From Pampus argenteus (lineage: Eukaryota > Chordata > Actinopteri > Scombriformes > Stromateidae): a stretch of 64,000 bases of DNA. Numbering within the stretch: position 1 is the stretch's first letter; every line of letters starts with the position of its first letter. Under the pieces are notes generated by a model. It saw only the letters and a program-made list of their open reading frames with translations, made no database searches and was not told the origin of the DNA. Shown here one piece after another: positions 26,001 to 36,500 of this stretch. A program made the translations under genes and the position numbers. The DNA lies in the NCBI GenBank assembly GCA_036937835.1, contig CM072881.1, positions 6,107,501-6,171,500 on the forward strand. Direction: 5' to 3'.

Positions 26001-28322
26001 ACCATTAACTTGTGTCCTTAGTCCACTGAAATACAATATGAAATATAACTGGCAGGTACGATAAATGGTCTGCAGCCTTTTTATTGATTAAAGTTAACTG
26101 CATTAATTAATGAGTTAATCTGTAAGCATTTTAAGAGTCTCCTGCCTGTATGAAGATAACCAAACGAGGGGAGGCAGAGTTCTCCGCTGTGTTATTAACA
26201 TTGTAACTCCAGCAGTGGAGCACCAAGACGCTGAGTGGGTGCAGGTTTCTGAGGTGAAACAGACACCAAGTGATTGTCTGCACCTCAGAGGTGGTTTAAG
26301 TTGTTCAAGCGATGCAGTGTGCATTGATCATTCGGTCTCTTTTGTTACTGCTGGTGTGTGCTGCTCTGCTCCGTCGGCATAGAAACATTTCACGTTCATG
26401 TTTGTCTTGCAAAAGTCATTATTTAGTAATTAAATCTAAAAAAGTCCTTGCAACCTGCTGCCTTTTTCGACGACAAACTACAAGATAACAGTAGCGTGTG
26501 CTGTAGACTATCCGACCGGCCCTTGCAGTTGAGTTACGCCTATTTTGTTCCATCAACATTATGTTATTAGGGGAAAGACATCCAAACCCCCCAAAAAAAG
26601 TGAAACGGCTATCAATCTAAAACAATACAAACAAAGAAATGAAGAAACAAACTATTCTGCACAAGCATAACAGCATCTTAAAAACTATTATTGAAAAAAG
26701 AAGTAGCCACTGAAAAAGGTGTACTTTCACTGCATGGATGCAGAGAATTATTTAAGGAGGAAAAAAAGTTATTGTTACTGTTGCCACATAAAGATAAAAA
26801 TGTGCAGCTTTTCAACACCAAATTAAAAGAAACACTTTAATTTAAATCAAAACAACGACCGTACTGAGAAGAGGGAAAATTCCGTGCACCTACGTTCTCA
26901 GTAGATCCACCACCTCTACCCTAATCATCACAAAAAAGCACAATATGACCTTCAACAGACAAAACAATAACATAATCTCTTGGTCCAGCTAACAAAGAAA
27001 TATAGCAGAGGTAGAGTGCCATAATGTAGAGGAAGCATAAGACTTGACAAACACGTCAACAAAGCAGCAGCAGACTTGTCTGGAGACTGTGAAATAGTTC
27101 TTGACTTGCAGTAATTGCAGCAAACCTGGATGAAATTAAGGTGTAAGTGTGTACTTACAGCACAGCCAGCACGCCCAGGGAGTGCTCCTGGATGTCCAAG
27201 GCCCCCAGCACTGTGTCCAGATGGGACAGATTTTTGGCCAACAGCTCCCCACTTTTGTTGATCAACTCACACAGCTGAGTCATCTGGCCTGGAGGAGCAA
27301 GGTAGAGAGCAGAGGAACAAAGAAACATTAAACCACTTTGGACTCTTTTTTGCATGTCCTTTAGATCTCTGGAAGAGACACAATTATCTCAAAATGTCTA
27401 CGGCCATTCACAAAAAAATACGAGATGCAAATAACATGTTCGAATCGCTATTTTTATGGAGGCCCGCTGCTTGTTTCTTTAATTAGATTGTTATACTGGG
27501 ACTCAATGTCAAAGTTTCAAACACACAACACAAAGCTTATTAGATGCTGTGACTCATGTACAGAGATGTGACTGTACTGCTAACAGAAACTAGAAATGTA
27601 ACTACAACAGTCAGCCTTACACAACCATTGTTAATAATGAATTTAACTTCATAATGTCCACTTAGAGAAGAGGGAAATACTTCTTCAAAGTCAGTGTAGA
27701 AGTGGTCAAATTAATGATTAAACAGCTATTTCCTTGCCAACTACGACCAGGAAGCTGTAATTTATAATAGTAGGAAAACACGATTTATAAAACTGTTATA
27801 ACCGTCGGGCCCTGGCTGAGTATTTCAATATAAAACGGCCGGTCAAGTGTCCTGTCAAGGCCTTGCAACAGAGGTAATGCAAGTAAGATTGACAGATGAC
27901 TCTGAACCAATAATATTCGCTAATTCCGTTCGTCAGCCAATCATGTTTGGCTAGGGCGGGACTACCGGTAGACAGTCCCCAGAAATTATTTTCTAGATCA
28001 AAAACAAAAAGTATGATTTTGACATTTTGTTAGATGAGCTACGTAGTCCGCCATTATCCTTGCCGCCCCTGTACACTAACACAATTTAAGGTGTTACTTT
28101 ACAGAACTCTCGTCGCCAGAGAAAGTGATTTTTTGCGGTGTGTTTACATGATAAGGCAAAAAGAGAGCACTGACCAGTTTGGCTGCCTAGCTATCGGCAA
28201 GGCATTGGATAGCATATGCTAGCTAACTAGCTAGTACTTTCCATCTGATTGAGTTTAGCAACCCTACCTTGAGCGGAGAGCTGCCGCACATTGTTCACAA
28301 ACTGCTCCAAGGCTGAAGCCAT
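20669..28322 (-). CDS. cops3: COP9 signalosome complex subunit 3, 12 coding exons
   Basis: Subunit CSN3 of the COP9 signalosome, which removes NEDD8 from cullin-RING ubiquitin ligases in nucleus and cytoplasm (family knowledge); a scaffold subunit, not the catalytic one. Exons in transcript order, minus strand: 28322-28268, 27288-27159, 25723-25611, 25222-25173, 24022-23930, 23791-23612, 23481-23341, 22642-22469, 21775-21689, 21416-21303, 21164-21084, 20722-20669. They sum to 1272 nt, 423 codons plus TGA, the same length as human CSN3. The start reads MASALEQFVNNVRQLSAQ and the end QEDDVGSKTSSYS. Helical repeats occupy the N-terminal half, including CYYYYGGMIYTGLKNFERA; the PCI domain is expected at about residues 200-365 (QLPKYTSQIVGRFIK onward), followed by a helical tail (EMLKCIELDEKL). 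All junctions are GT/AG. It lies in tandem with usp22 and head-to-head with nt5m. Confidence 0.97.
22425..22454. repeat. (CA)n microsatellite next to cops3 exon 8
   Basis: Fourteen nucleotides into the intron after the exon 8 donor (22469). It is (GT)n in the sense of cops3. Confidence 0.95.
22957..23036. repeat. (AAT)n microsatellite in a cops3 intron
   Basis: About 58 nt of pure AAT/ATA triplets, then an interrupted tail, between coding exons 7 and 8. Confidence 0.95.
24735..24780. repeat. 18-bp perfect inverted repeat in a cops3 intron
   Basis: Arms TCCCCTACACTGCACTGC (24735-24752) and its exact reverse complement (24763-24780), separated by 10 nt, in the intron between coding exons 4 and 5. 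Confidence 0.85.
24774..25010. repeat. Copy 1 of a diverged duplicated block in cops3 introns
   Basis: Shares with 26570-26735 the ordered blocks GGGGAAAGACA, CTATCA-CT-TAAAACAATACA, ACAGCATCTTAAAAA and AAAAGAAGTAGCCA. It is either a local duplication or two insertions of one unclassified repeat. It begins at the right arm of a hairpin. Confidence 0.6.
26570..26735. repeat. Copy 2 of a diverged duplicated block in cops3 introns
   Basis: Same block order as 24774-25010, in the same orientation, 1.8 kb away on the other side of exons 3 and 4. Confidence 0.6.
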
Positions 28323-28480
28323 TATTTCCTGGGTCCAAAGTGGAGGTAATTTGCACTGTTTTTCATTCAAACGTCAGAAACAACTCCGTCCGGACTAAGA
28401 TAGGGGGCCACACAGCCGCCACTGATGAGAAACTATCGCGAGATCCCAAGAACAGAACAGACTGCAACGAGATTTACAGT
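28323..28480 (-). promoter_or_regulatory. cops3: cops3 5' UTR and proximal promoter
   Basis: Sequence just upstream of the cops3 ATG has several CpGs and lacks a TATA box. TATCGCGAGA at 28434-28443 differs by one base from TCTCGCGAGA, the palindrome described for Kaiso/ZBTB33-type TATA-less vertebrate promoters. The motif is seen directly; its role and the start site are inferred. Confidence 0.4.
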
Positions 28481-30240
28481 CCAACCGACGGATTCTTAAA
28501 GGGCCACACACGTCCCCGAGTCAGACAAACGATTTACTGATAGTACTTATAACGTAGCTGCCTCCGTTTGTATCAAAGTGTTATTATTTTATGAAATCTT
28601 TACTTATTTGCTTGTCAGTATGTGTTACAGTAGCTGCAGTGGTCCATTTCGGACCGTAGTGACAGCTCCCCTTTAAGGAGAGATAAATACAGGAACTGAC
28701 GTACAGTTTACCGGGTTTTTAACAAAGATGTTATAAAATGTAAGAGCTCCACTCATTTCAAACTTCAAGTGACCCATTTGCACTTTCATGTGCTTAACAC
28801 AACTGTAAATTACCTTGTAATTTATTGTTACAAATTATTATTTTGTGAACTGACGGCTTTAGGTAGGCTAAATTTCTTTATTTTTTCTAAAACATTTATC
28901 ATGTCAAGGGCTCAAACCATCTTGTTTTTAGGTAACAGCGGCAACAGTCAAGCCACTGTACGGCTCTTCTTCTGCAATCTGCTATCCATCTATTTGAAGA
29001 TAATTGTGGAGAAATGTAATACGCTTATAAGATATCTAGATATCTAATTTAAAATAACTATATAATAAACATTTTAGACAGGCAGAGATTGTAGGCATTT
29101 AACTTTATTTATTGTATTCTTTTCTTTTCATTATGTCGAGCTTCCACAAGTAGAGTTTTGACTGTAATTGTGATTGGTGGCAAATGTCTAAAAGACAAAA
29201 ATCAAAGTCAAAAATGGACAAAAATACACAAACTTACATGTAGGAAGCTTTTATTATTATTACTTTTTTTTTATTCATGACTCATGGATCCTGGAAAGAC
29301 GCAGAATGTCACACCGTTGCCTCATGTGAATATATCAAAAGAGAAAACATTTTCCAGAAATTAATAAAATGTATCTTTATATATTCAGGTTGGCAATTGT
29401 AACCTCTTTACAGAAATAGCCCGAATGAAAATGCCATATTTTACTGTCCAATATATATATTTTATTTTACAAATTATGCTCGAAAATATACATGGTAACT
29501 AACATAATTTGCACAATAATAAAGTCTGGATTTTCTTTTTTTCCCTTTGCAATATTGTTTAACCTTTGTATACAGTCCAGGTCAAATTTGACCCATTTTG
29601 ATATTGAAAAGTAATAAAACACCCAACATTACGTTCTTAAAGCCTTAAAGTGGCCTAAAATATACAAAACTGTAAATGCTCTGGGTCAGTGTTTATTGAT
29701 GATTTTAATATGTATAATGAAACCTTCCATTCAAATGTTATTGCATCCTTCACTTCCAATAAATTCATAGAAATAAGTTCAAGTTCTCTTGTTTTAGATA
29801 ACATGAGATCATAATATAGTGTTGTTGTCATGTCAAACCTGCTGTCTGAAACATTAAAAAAGGGTTAATTACCCATTTACCAATGACTGATAACATATAT
29901 ATGGATGCAAAAGCACATTTGTGGTTCAAAATTTGCTATAAGGACTAATTATAAATTATATTTAAGCCGGGAAGGGTCAGAGTATGAACAGTATGTAAGA
30001 CTTTACTACAAACTGTAACTGTAGGAATTTTACACACTAGAAAAACAGTGCAGCGTGAGCCATCTCCTTCAGCTAAACCATCTTTGCTGCGAGCAGAAGT
30101 GCACTGCAAGGCTGCTAAAACCGTTGGGGCTACTCCAGTAGCCATTATAACAGATGCTTTGGGGTTAAGAAAGGTCGTGGGTAGCTGCCGGCAGTTTATA
30201 ATACACACTGACAAACGATGCAAACACATGCAACTACACA
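28481..30240. other. Intergenic, between divergent cops3 and nt5m
   Basis: About 1.8 kb of mostly AT-rich sequence between the two divergent genes. It holds a probable piggyBac-type MITE (29559-29868) but no coding exon that I recognise. Small open frames here have no recognisable motifs. Confidence 0.6.
29559..29868. mobile_element. Probable piggyBac-type MITE, TTAA-flanked
   Basis: A 310-bp segment bounded by TTAA on both sides. The left end reads TTAACCTTTGTATAC and the inverted right end TTAACCCTTTTTTAATG, so the termini are imperfect inverted repeats. Near the left end is GGTCAAATTTGACCC-like sequence, which I associate with abundant teleost piggyBac-derived elements. There is no transposase frame. 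The short termini leave some doubt. Confidence 0.5.
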
Positions 30241-30498
30241 GTGGCTAAAGGCCTTTCACATTTGACCTGCCCGCCTCGTTAACGTTAGCTCAACTGCAGT
30301 TGACCCACACACACACGCACACACACACAATTATAAAATTAAGCTAACAGTGACACCAAACAACACAAACAGACGAAATACAACATAACCAAACTTTTCG
30401 ACTCCCATGCGGACTCTTCCCCGTGTTTCCAGTCGACGTTTTGGACAGTTAACGGTAACGTTAACGCGCTGTTTACATCTCAGGTCAAAGAGTCAACA
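30240..30498 (+). promoter_or_regulatory. nt5m: nt5m 5' flank and probable promoter
   Basis: The stretch before the nt5m ATG is richer in CpG than the surrounding DNA and contains repeated GTTAACG-type sequence (near 30279 and 30448-30468) and a short CA tract (30306-30328). No TATA box is obvious. Promoter assignment rests on position and composition only. Confidence 0.4.
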
Positions 30499-33165
30499 AT
30501 GTTGTTGCTGTCCGGCACAACCCGCCTACTCGGAAGAGGGAAAACTTTGATCCGTGATCCGTTTAAGAGGATTTGCGTAAACATGTCGTCCTCCTCCTCC
30601 TCGTCCTCTCGGTCAGGTAAGAGGCTGCGGGTTCTGGTTGACATGGACGGGGTCCTGGCTGATTTCGAGGGGGGGTTCTTGAAGAAGTACCGGGCCAAAT
30701 ACCCGGACGAGCCCTACATCCCCCTGGATGACAGGAGAGGCTTCTGGGTGTCAACGCAGTATGGACAGCTGAGGAGTGACCTGTGTGTAAGTGACACGTA
30801 TATACTTTATGTGTGCAGCTCACACACACACATTCACCCTCTTTTATTAGTTATCCATTTAAATAAAGAAGTGTAGGAAGTACATATGCATAAAACTACT
30901 AAAGTGGCTCTTTATGGCATCTGTCAAGCCAACAGCAACAGTTCAATACAGAACAACAAATCATATCATATTAGGATCCAAGCACAATGTGTGAATATGT
31001 AATAATCCACAATAATAGCTCATGGAGATCTTATTAATGTCTCATTATGTCATATCAAGAGTTAACTCGACCATGGGTGCAAAGGTCCATGTTCAACATG
31101 CAGGGAGACAGCAAGGAAGTGTTATACACACATCTTTCAGTTTATAGTCTTATTCGAATATCTTTTACAACTGAGTGTTTAGTTGACCTTAAAAAAAAAA
31201 AAGTTGACATTTTGCGGACACTTCAGAGCACGTGTTCGTCCACTCACTCGTGTGTTTTGAATCCAGGAGAAATCCAATAGTATCTGGGAATCCAAGGACT
31301 TCTTCAAAGATCTGGAGCCGCTGCCAGGAGGAGTAGAGGCGATCAAGAAGATGGCCGAGATGGATAAGTAGGTTATGACGGTGATATACAAAATATATTT
31401 TGATGTTGAAAAAAAAAAAACTGAAAAAAATGTGATTTACATTTTAACGGATTAGTACATAACACTAAATATTGTTGTTTTTTTTTTAATAAATATTAGA
31501 CGTCAGTGCAGTGCTCTGTTAATATAGATTAAAGTGAGTCGTGTGGATTAGATTTTCTATAATGAGCACCATATTATCAGAAGACACTGAAATGAAATAA
31601 AAGCATTTTCCTATAAGTTACATCACCAGGTCTACGTGCTCTGTCAGCGGATTATTATGCTATCTATATAAAACCGAAACATACTGTTGAAAAAAAACAA
31701 TTCTGCTCTCTCTCAAACCTCCTGACCTCTGTTAAAGAGCAGAGCACAACTGCTTCCTTAAGCTTCTGACTGAAAAATCAATATTTCCAAGTGTGTGAGG
31801 ACACGGAGGGGGACATTTATCCACCGTCAAAAATAAGCGTAAGCAGCTTCTTGTCCATCTATCAGTGGTCTTCTGAATCTGTGTTGGTGATTTCAAACCA
31901 GAACCAGTTGGTTTATGATGGACAGGTGGCAAAATTGGCATCTGAAGCAATAACGAGTTCTTTCCTGATATTTCATTTCATGTGTGTGTGTGATTTGAGT
32001 CAACTCGGAAGAAGGCTTTGATTGCCATTGTGTTTTTAGAACTACACAACACAGCGGATTAACATCTAAAAATAGCCATCATAGTTATGAAACTCAATGT
32101 TTTCTCTCCTGGTGTAAATGAATGGGTTTCTTTAGCGACCAGTACCTGTATGATCCTGTTTTCTTATCAGTGAAACCAACCATATGGTGTGATCTCATAT
32201 TTGTTATCTTGTTTTGTTTTCTACCTATTTGTTTTCCTAACAGTGAAGGTCCACCGCCTGCTCCCACATTATTGTTATTGATGCATATTATAAAGAGGCA
32301 ATGTGTCTGTTGGGCATCAGCAGTTGGAATATGATGTTTTTCTTTTGTAATCTTTCTATTCTGGTCATATTGTCTCATTTTCTTCCCGCAGCACAGATGT
32401 CTTTATTTGCACGAGCCCTATAAAACATTACAAGCACTGTCCGTATGAGAAGGTAAGATCTCTGTTGATCTTATTCTCTTGCCTTAAGATTATGAATGTG
32501 TTTACTTTTACTGATCAGATCTTCTCTGCTGTGTGTGTGTGTGTGTGTGTGTGTGTTCCAGTATGCCTGGGTAGAAAAGCATTTGGGCCATGACTTTCTG
32601 GAGCAGGTTATCCTGACCAGAGACAAGACGGTGATCTCTGGAGACATCCTCATAGACGACAGGCCCGACATCCTAGGTGAGGGCTGTGTACGTGTGTATG
32701 TGTGTGTGTGTCGATATTGATGACATCACAGCTCCCAGATCAACAACTGACCCACCCTCTTTTGTAAACCATTGCAAGACACATAATGCACTTCACAATG
32801 ATAACAGCAGGAGCGTTGTTTAGTAGCAGTATGTATGAGTTTTACATACATACTGCTACTAAATGACAAAAACAAAAAGCAATGACATGATCAAACTGGA
32901 AATATGTTACCTTTATTTCTTCACATATGCATATGCAGCGCTGTAAGGCAGCTAGCTGCTGCACCGTGTGTGCTGTTTGTGGGATCCACACAGGTTGACT
33001 GTCAACGTTTGTGTCTCCTGATCAGGCGCGGAGTCTAACCCAACATGGGAGCACATCTTGTTCACCGCCTGCCACAACAAGCATCTTCCCGTCAACCCCC
33101 CGCAGAGACGCTTGCTGTCTTGGTCGGACGACTGGCGCGCCATCCTGGACAGCAAAAGGCAGTGA
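30499..33165 (+). CDS. nt5m: 5'(3')-deoxyribonucleotidase, mitochondrial type, 5 exons
   Basis: HAD-superfamily phosphatase that dephosphorylates thymidine and deoxyuridine monophosphates and helps balance the mitochondrial dNTP pool (family knowledge). Exons: 30499-30786, 31267-31367, 32392-32452, 32562-32676, 33026-33165; total 705 nt, 234 codons plus TGA, against 228 residues in human NT5M. HAD motif I is LVDMDGVLADFE, with nucleophile Asp48 and acid/base Asp50; FICTSPIK is motif II, LTRDK carries the conserved Lys, and LIDDRPDI is motif IV. The first 29 residues (MLLLSGTTRLLGRGKTLIR and on) are basic with one acidic residue, which fits a mitochondrial presequence. Assignment to nt5m rather than cytosolic nt5c rests on this leader and on linkage to cops3 and rasd1. 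A second in-frame ATG (Met29, 30583) in good context precedes a run of eight serines. Exon 4 is preceded by a pure GT tract. Confidence 0.94.
32531..32556 (+). repeat. (GT)n microsatellite before nt5m exon 4
   Basis: Thirteen GT units end five bases before the exon, directly followed by TCCAG, so the tract occupies the place of the polypyrimidine tract. Confidence 0.95.
32819..32863. repeat. 19-bp perfect inverted repeat in nt5m intron 4
   Basis: Arms TTTAGTAGCAGTATGTATG (32819-32837) and its exact reverse complement (32845-32863), with a 7-nt loop. Confidence 0.88.
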
Positions 33166-33510
33166 AGAGCTCCGTCAGCTCCACAAGCCGCAGCAGCCTG
33201 AATTGCTGGTTGCTGGAAAATGGTGGGGGTCACTGGCCTTGACATCAGTATCAGTGGCATTGCCTTTGAGAAGGTTAAAAATATATATCGAAGGGAGCGC
33301 AGTCAGCCAAATGAACACGTTCAACATTACAGGAAGTATAGAGCTCAGATGTTTTTACACAAAGCAAAAAAAAACCAACAACACTCTAATGGGAGAGGAC
33401 AGTCACTTGTTTGACCACAAAGGGGCACTCTGAGACTGAGGGTGAAAACCACATGACCGACAATTTAACTGAAAGAACTGTGACAACAAAACAAGCATGG
33501 AGATTAAATA
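33166..33510 (+). other. nt5m: Probable nt5m 3' UTR
   Basis: Sequence after the nt5m stop to a possible ATTAAA signal at 33503-33508. A stronger pair of AATAAA hexamers occurs later at 34794-34803, so the UTR may be about 1.6 kb. No coding content is visible in either interval. Confidence 0.35.
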
Positions 33511-36500
33511 GATTCAGTCAGAGAGAGCAAATCTAAACAGGCAGAACTGAAGTCGATGTTGTGTCTGCATGCTGTATGTTATTGGGGTCCATATTGTGGA
33601 CATTTGTCTTTAGTTTTGAGCCACATGAGCAGTGGATTAGCATTTCGCAGTACTGTGGTTCATTAATGAGTCAGTGGGCTGACTGATTCACTTGACAACA
33701 ACAACAGAGCACTCCACTACACACACCAAAATTTCCCAAAACAATCTCCATGAGTCGTAGGCACTGGCAAGTATATGCAATGCATAAACATAAGAACTTA
33801 CAAACTACCTGTTTTGTTAAATTGTTCATTTAGTTTAGTTTAGTTTTTTAGTTTTTTTTTTCAGAGTGTGCAGCAACGTGGTTCTTTTAGGATTTTTTAA
33901 AAAGCTGATATGTTAATATTGGTGCTTTTTTAATTTTAATTTTTTATTTTTTTCCCACACTGATCTATGCATCTGAACTATTTCACTGATGAGAAAAAAA
34001 CAAATTATATATATATATATGCACATGCATGTTGCCAAAACCGTCACCAGTGTTGAATAGATTAGAATAATAAGCAATTAATATATGCCTGAATATGTTT
34101 ACAACATCAATGCGAGAAAGAGTAGTTTATTGGGGGATGGGTATGATGTATTAAACAAAAATGAACCTAAGAATAATTTCTAGATCTAAACACATGAAAG
34201 AGATGGTTTATATTGTTAGAATCTATAATCTATATTATAATTTTACTTGCTTTATTTTAATACAGCTTGTCACATTTTTGAACACCCTATGTTTTTAACA
34301 GTTTCTGGTTAAATCTCAAACAATGTTAATAATGTAGCAGCACTAAAATATTAGTGTTGGTACATTAAAACACACACACACACAGAGAGAGAGTGCTAGT
34401 ATTCATTAAAAGACAAATGCTGCAGCTACTATTTCCAGTTATCTAGATGTACTGTAGGTAATTTCTGATTAAAAAAAAGCTCACTTCACGTTCACTGTTC
34501 CTTTCTTCCATACTCAAGCTTGATTACAGTAAGCTGTATAAGGTTTAAATCACTAGACGGCTAATGTACCTCCACACAACAAAAGCATGGACTCACTGAG
34601 AAGAGTGTAAATCCACATTTTATTCTGTTTCAGCCAAGTGTTGCGGAGCCTTTCGTTCAGACATTCTGCCTGAGGCGCACATTTTACTTCATGGTCAGTC
34701 AAGACATACTGTGAGCACGTAGAAGCTGAATTAAAAATCGAGTTAGGGTATTTCTGGCAGAGCAGTTATGATTTTTTTTCTGTTGCTGCTAAAAATAAAT
34801 AAATGCTTTGACATGTGTTGTTTTGCCCGGCTTTATGTTCTAATTCAAACATTTCAAACATTTCTGACTATGTGGTGCTGTCTGTTATTCCACACATACT
34901 ATTCAATTAAAGGTTCCCTTTTTAAAAAAAAATTTACTTTGGTTTTATACTTTGTTCATTTCACGCTGCCAAAAGTTTTTTAAATTTAATTGTGACGAAC
35001 TAGCCTGTGCTCTTTATCCTGCTGAAACAGCTGAATAAGCTCGAAAAAGCGCAGGCAAACATTCTGGAGAAAATGGGACCAGGACAAATACTGGCAATTG
35101 GTCGACTGGGTCTGTGGCCTCTGTTGAGGAACTCATTGAAAGCCCTCTCTTGTTCCATGTGATCACCCTCCTGTTGTTTTTGAAGCTATGTAACAAAACG
35201 CTGCATGTGTGTCAGTTGCATATTAGCCAGTTTTGTCAATTAATGTTTGCGGTGGGAACAATGTTAAAAAACCGTCGTGAGGCAGAAATAAGATAATTTT
35301 CTGCATCACGCAAAGAGCCAACTCTTTATGTGAACTCGATGTTGTTGTTGTTGTTGTTGTTGTTGTTATGTAGCCAATCATTAAGCATATTCTCAACAGG
35401 ATGCAATGTAAAGAGAGAAGTTAGATAATCTTTGATCTGCTCCAGCCCTCACACAGCATTATCTGTGCACTACAGGACACAGATGAACCGTGGCAGCGTG
35501 GTTGCTATGTTCTTATTATAAGATGCGCGAGAGGCTCCATTTCCAGCCACGGAGATATACAAATCCTGCTGTCATTTTCAATGATTCATACACATTTTTG
35601 CACTTGCACTCCAAAACTAACATTTCCAAAACTACAACAATCCGATCATAGTAGTGATGAAGTTAGAAAATCAGTCTGGGAATCAACAGGAATTGATGTT
35701 GATTCCCGTACAAACTCATTGACTGTTTGTCTCAAATATTGAAGAAATTAACTTGATGAATTGTTGCTCAGAGTCAAATGTTGTTCAGCGGATCATTTCA
35801 GATGGAAATTATCAAATTTTCTTTACCTTAAACGTGGATGCTATAAGATCTGTTTTGCATACTCAAGCAATTTTCATTCCACCAATCTGATTCAGACTCT
35901 TCCTCTACCTATTTCCAAAATCCTGATAATATTTAGATAGATAGATAGATAGATACTTTATTTATTTATTGTTTAGTTGAGGCATCTGTGTTCAAATATC
36001 AGAACTCAGAGGTGTTACCTCACCTTAAAAAAAAGATGTTGGTTCCTATGATGTGGACTACTGTAAGGCACAGTGGAGGTGTTAGAGTGTTTGTGGAAGA
36101 CCTTTGGGAGTGTTGCTGGCCTAGTTCATTTCAACAAGCTACAAGGCACAAAACCAACAAAACCTGAACAACATGTGAAGTCCTGCTTGGATCAGGTTAT
36201 AGCACAGTGTGGGTATCTGTAATCTGTAACGTTAATGGGTGACAAAGCTGTGCGGTTACAGAACAAACGTTGTCATCGCACCAAAAATATACCATCCCTG
36301 ATATGTAACTCCTCAGTCAATAACGACACGGTTGGCCTGCAAAAGAAACAAGACGTCACAATGGGAGCAGAGATTACGCTTGTCACACAAAAATAACAGC
36401 GATCAGAAGAATCTTGGTTGGGCCTAAAATAAGACTTAACAACAGGGCAATCGGTCAGAATGAGATTCTCTCCCACCAACAGTAATAGAGGTGCAGGAGA

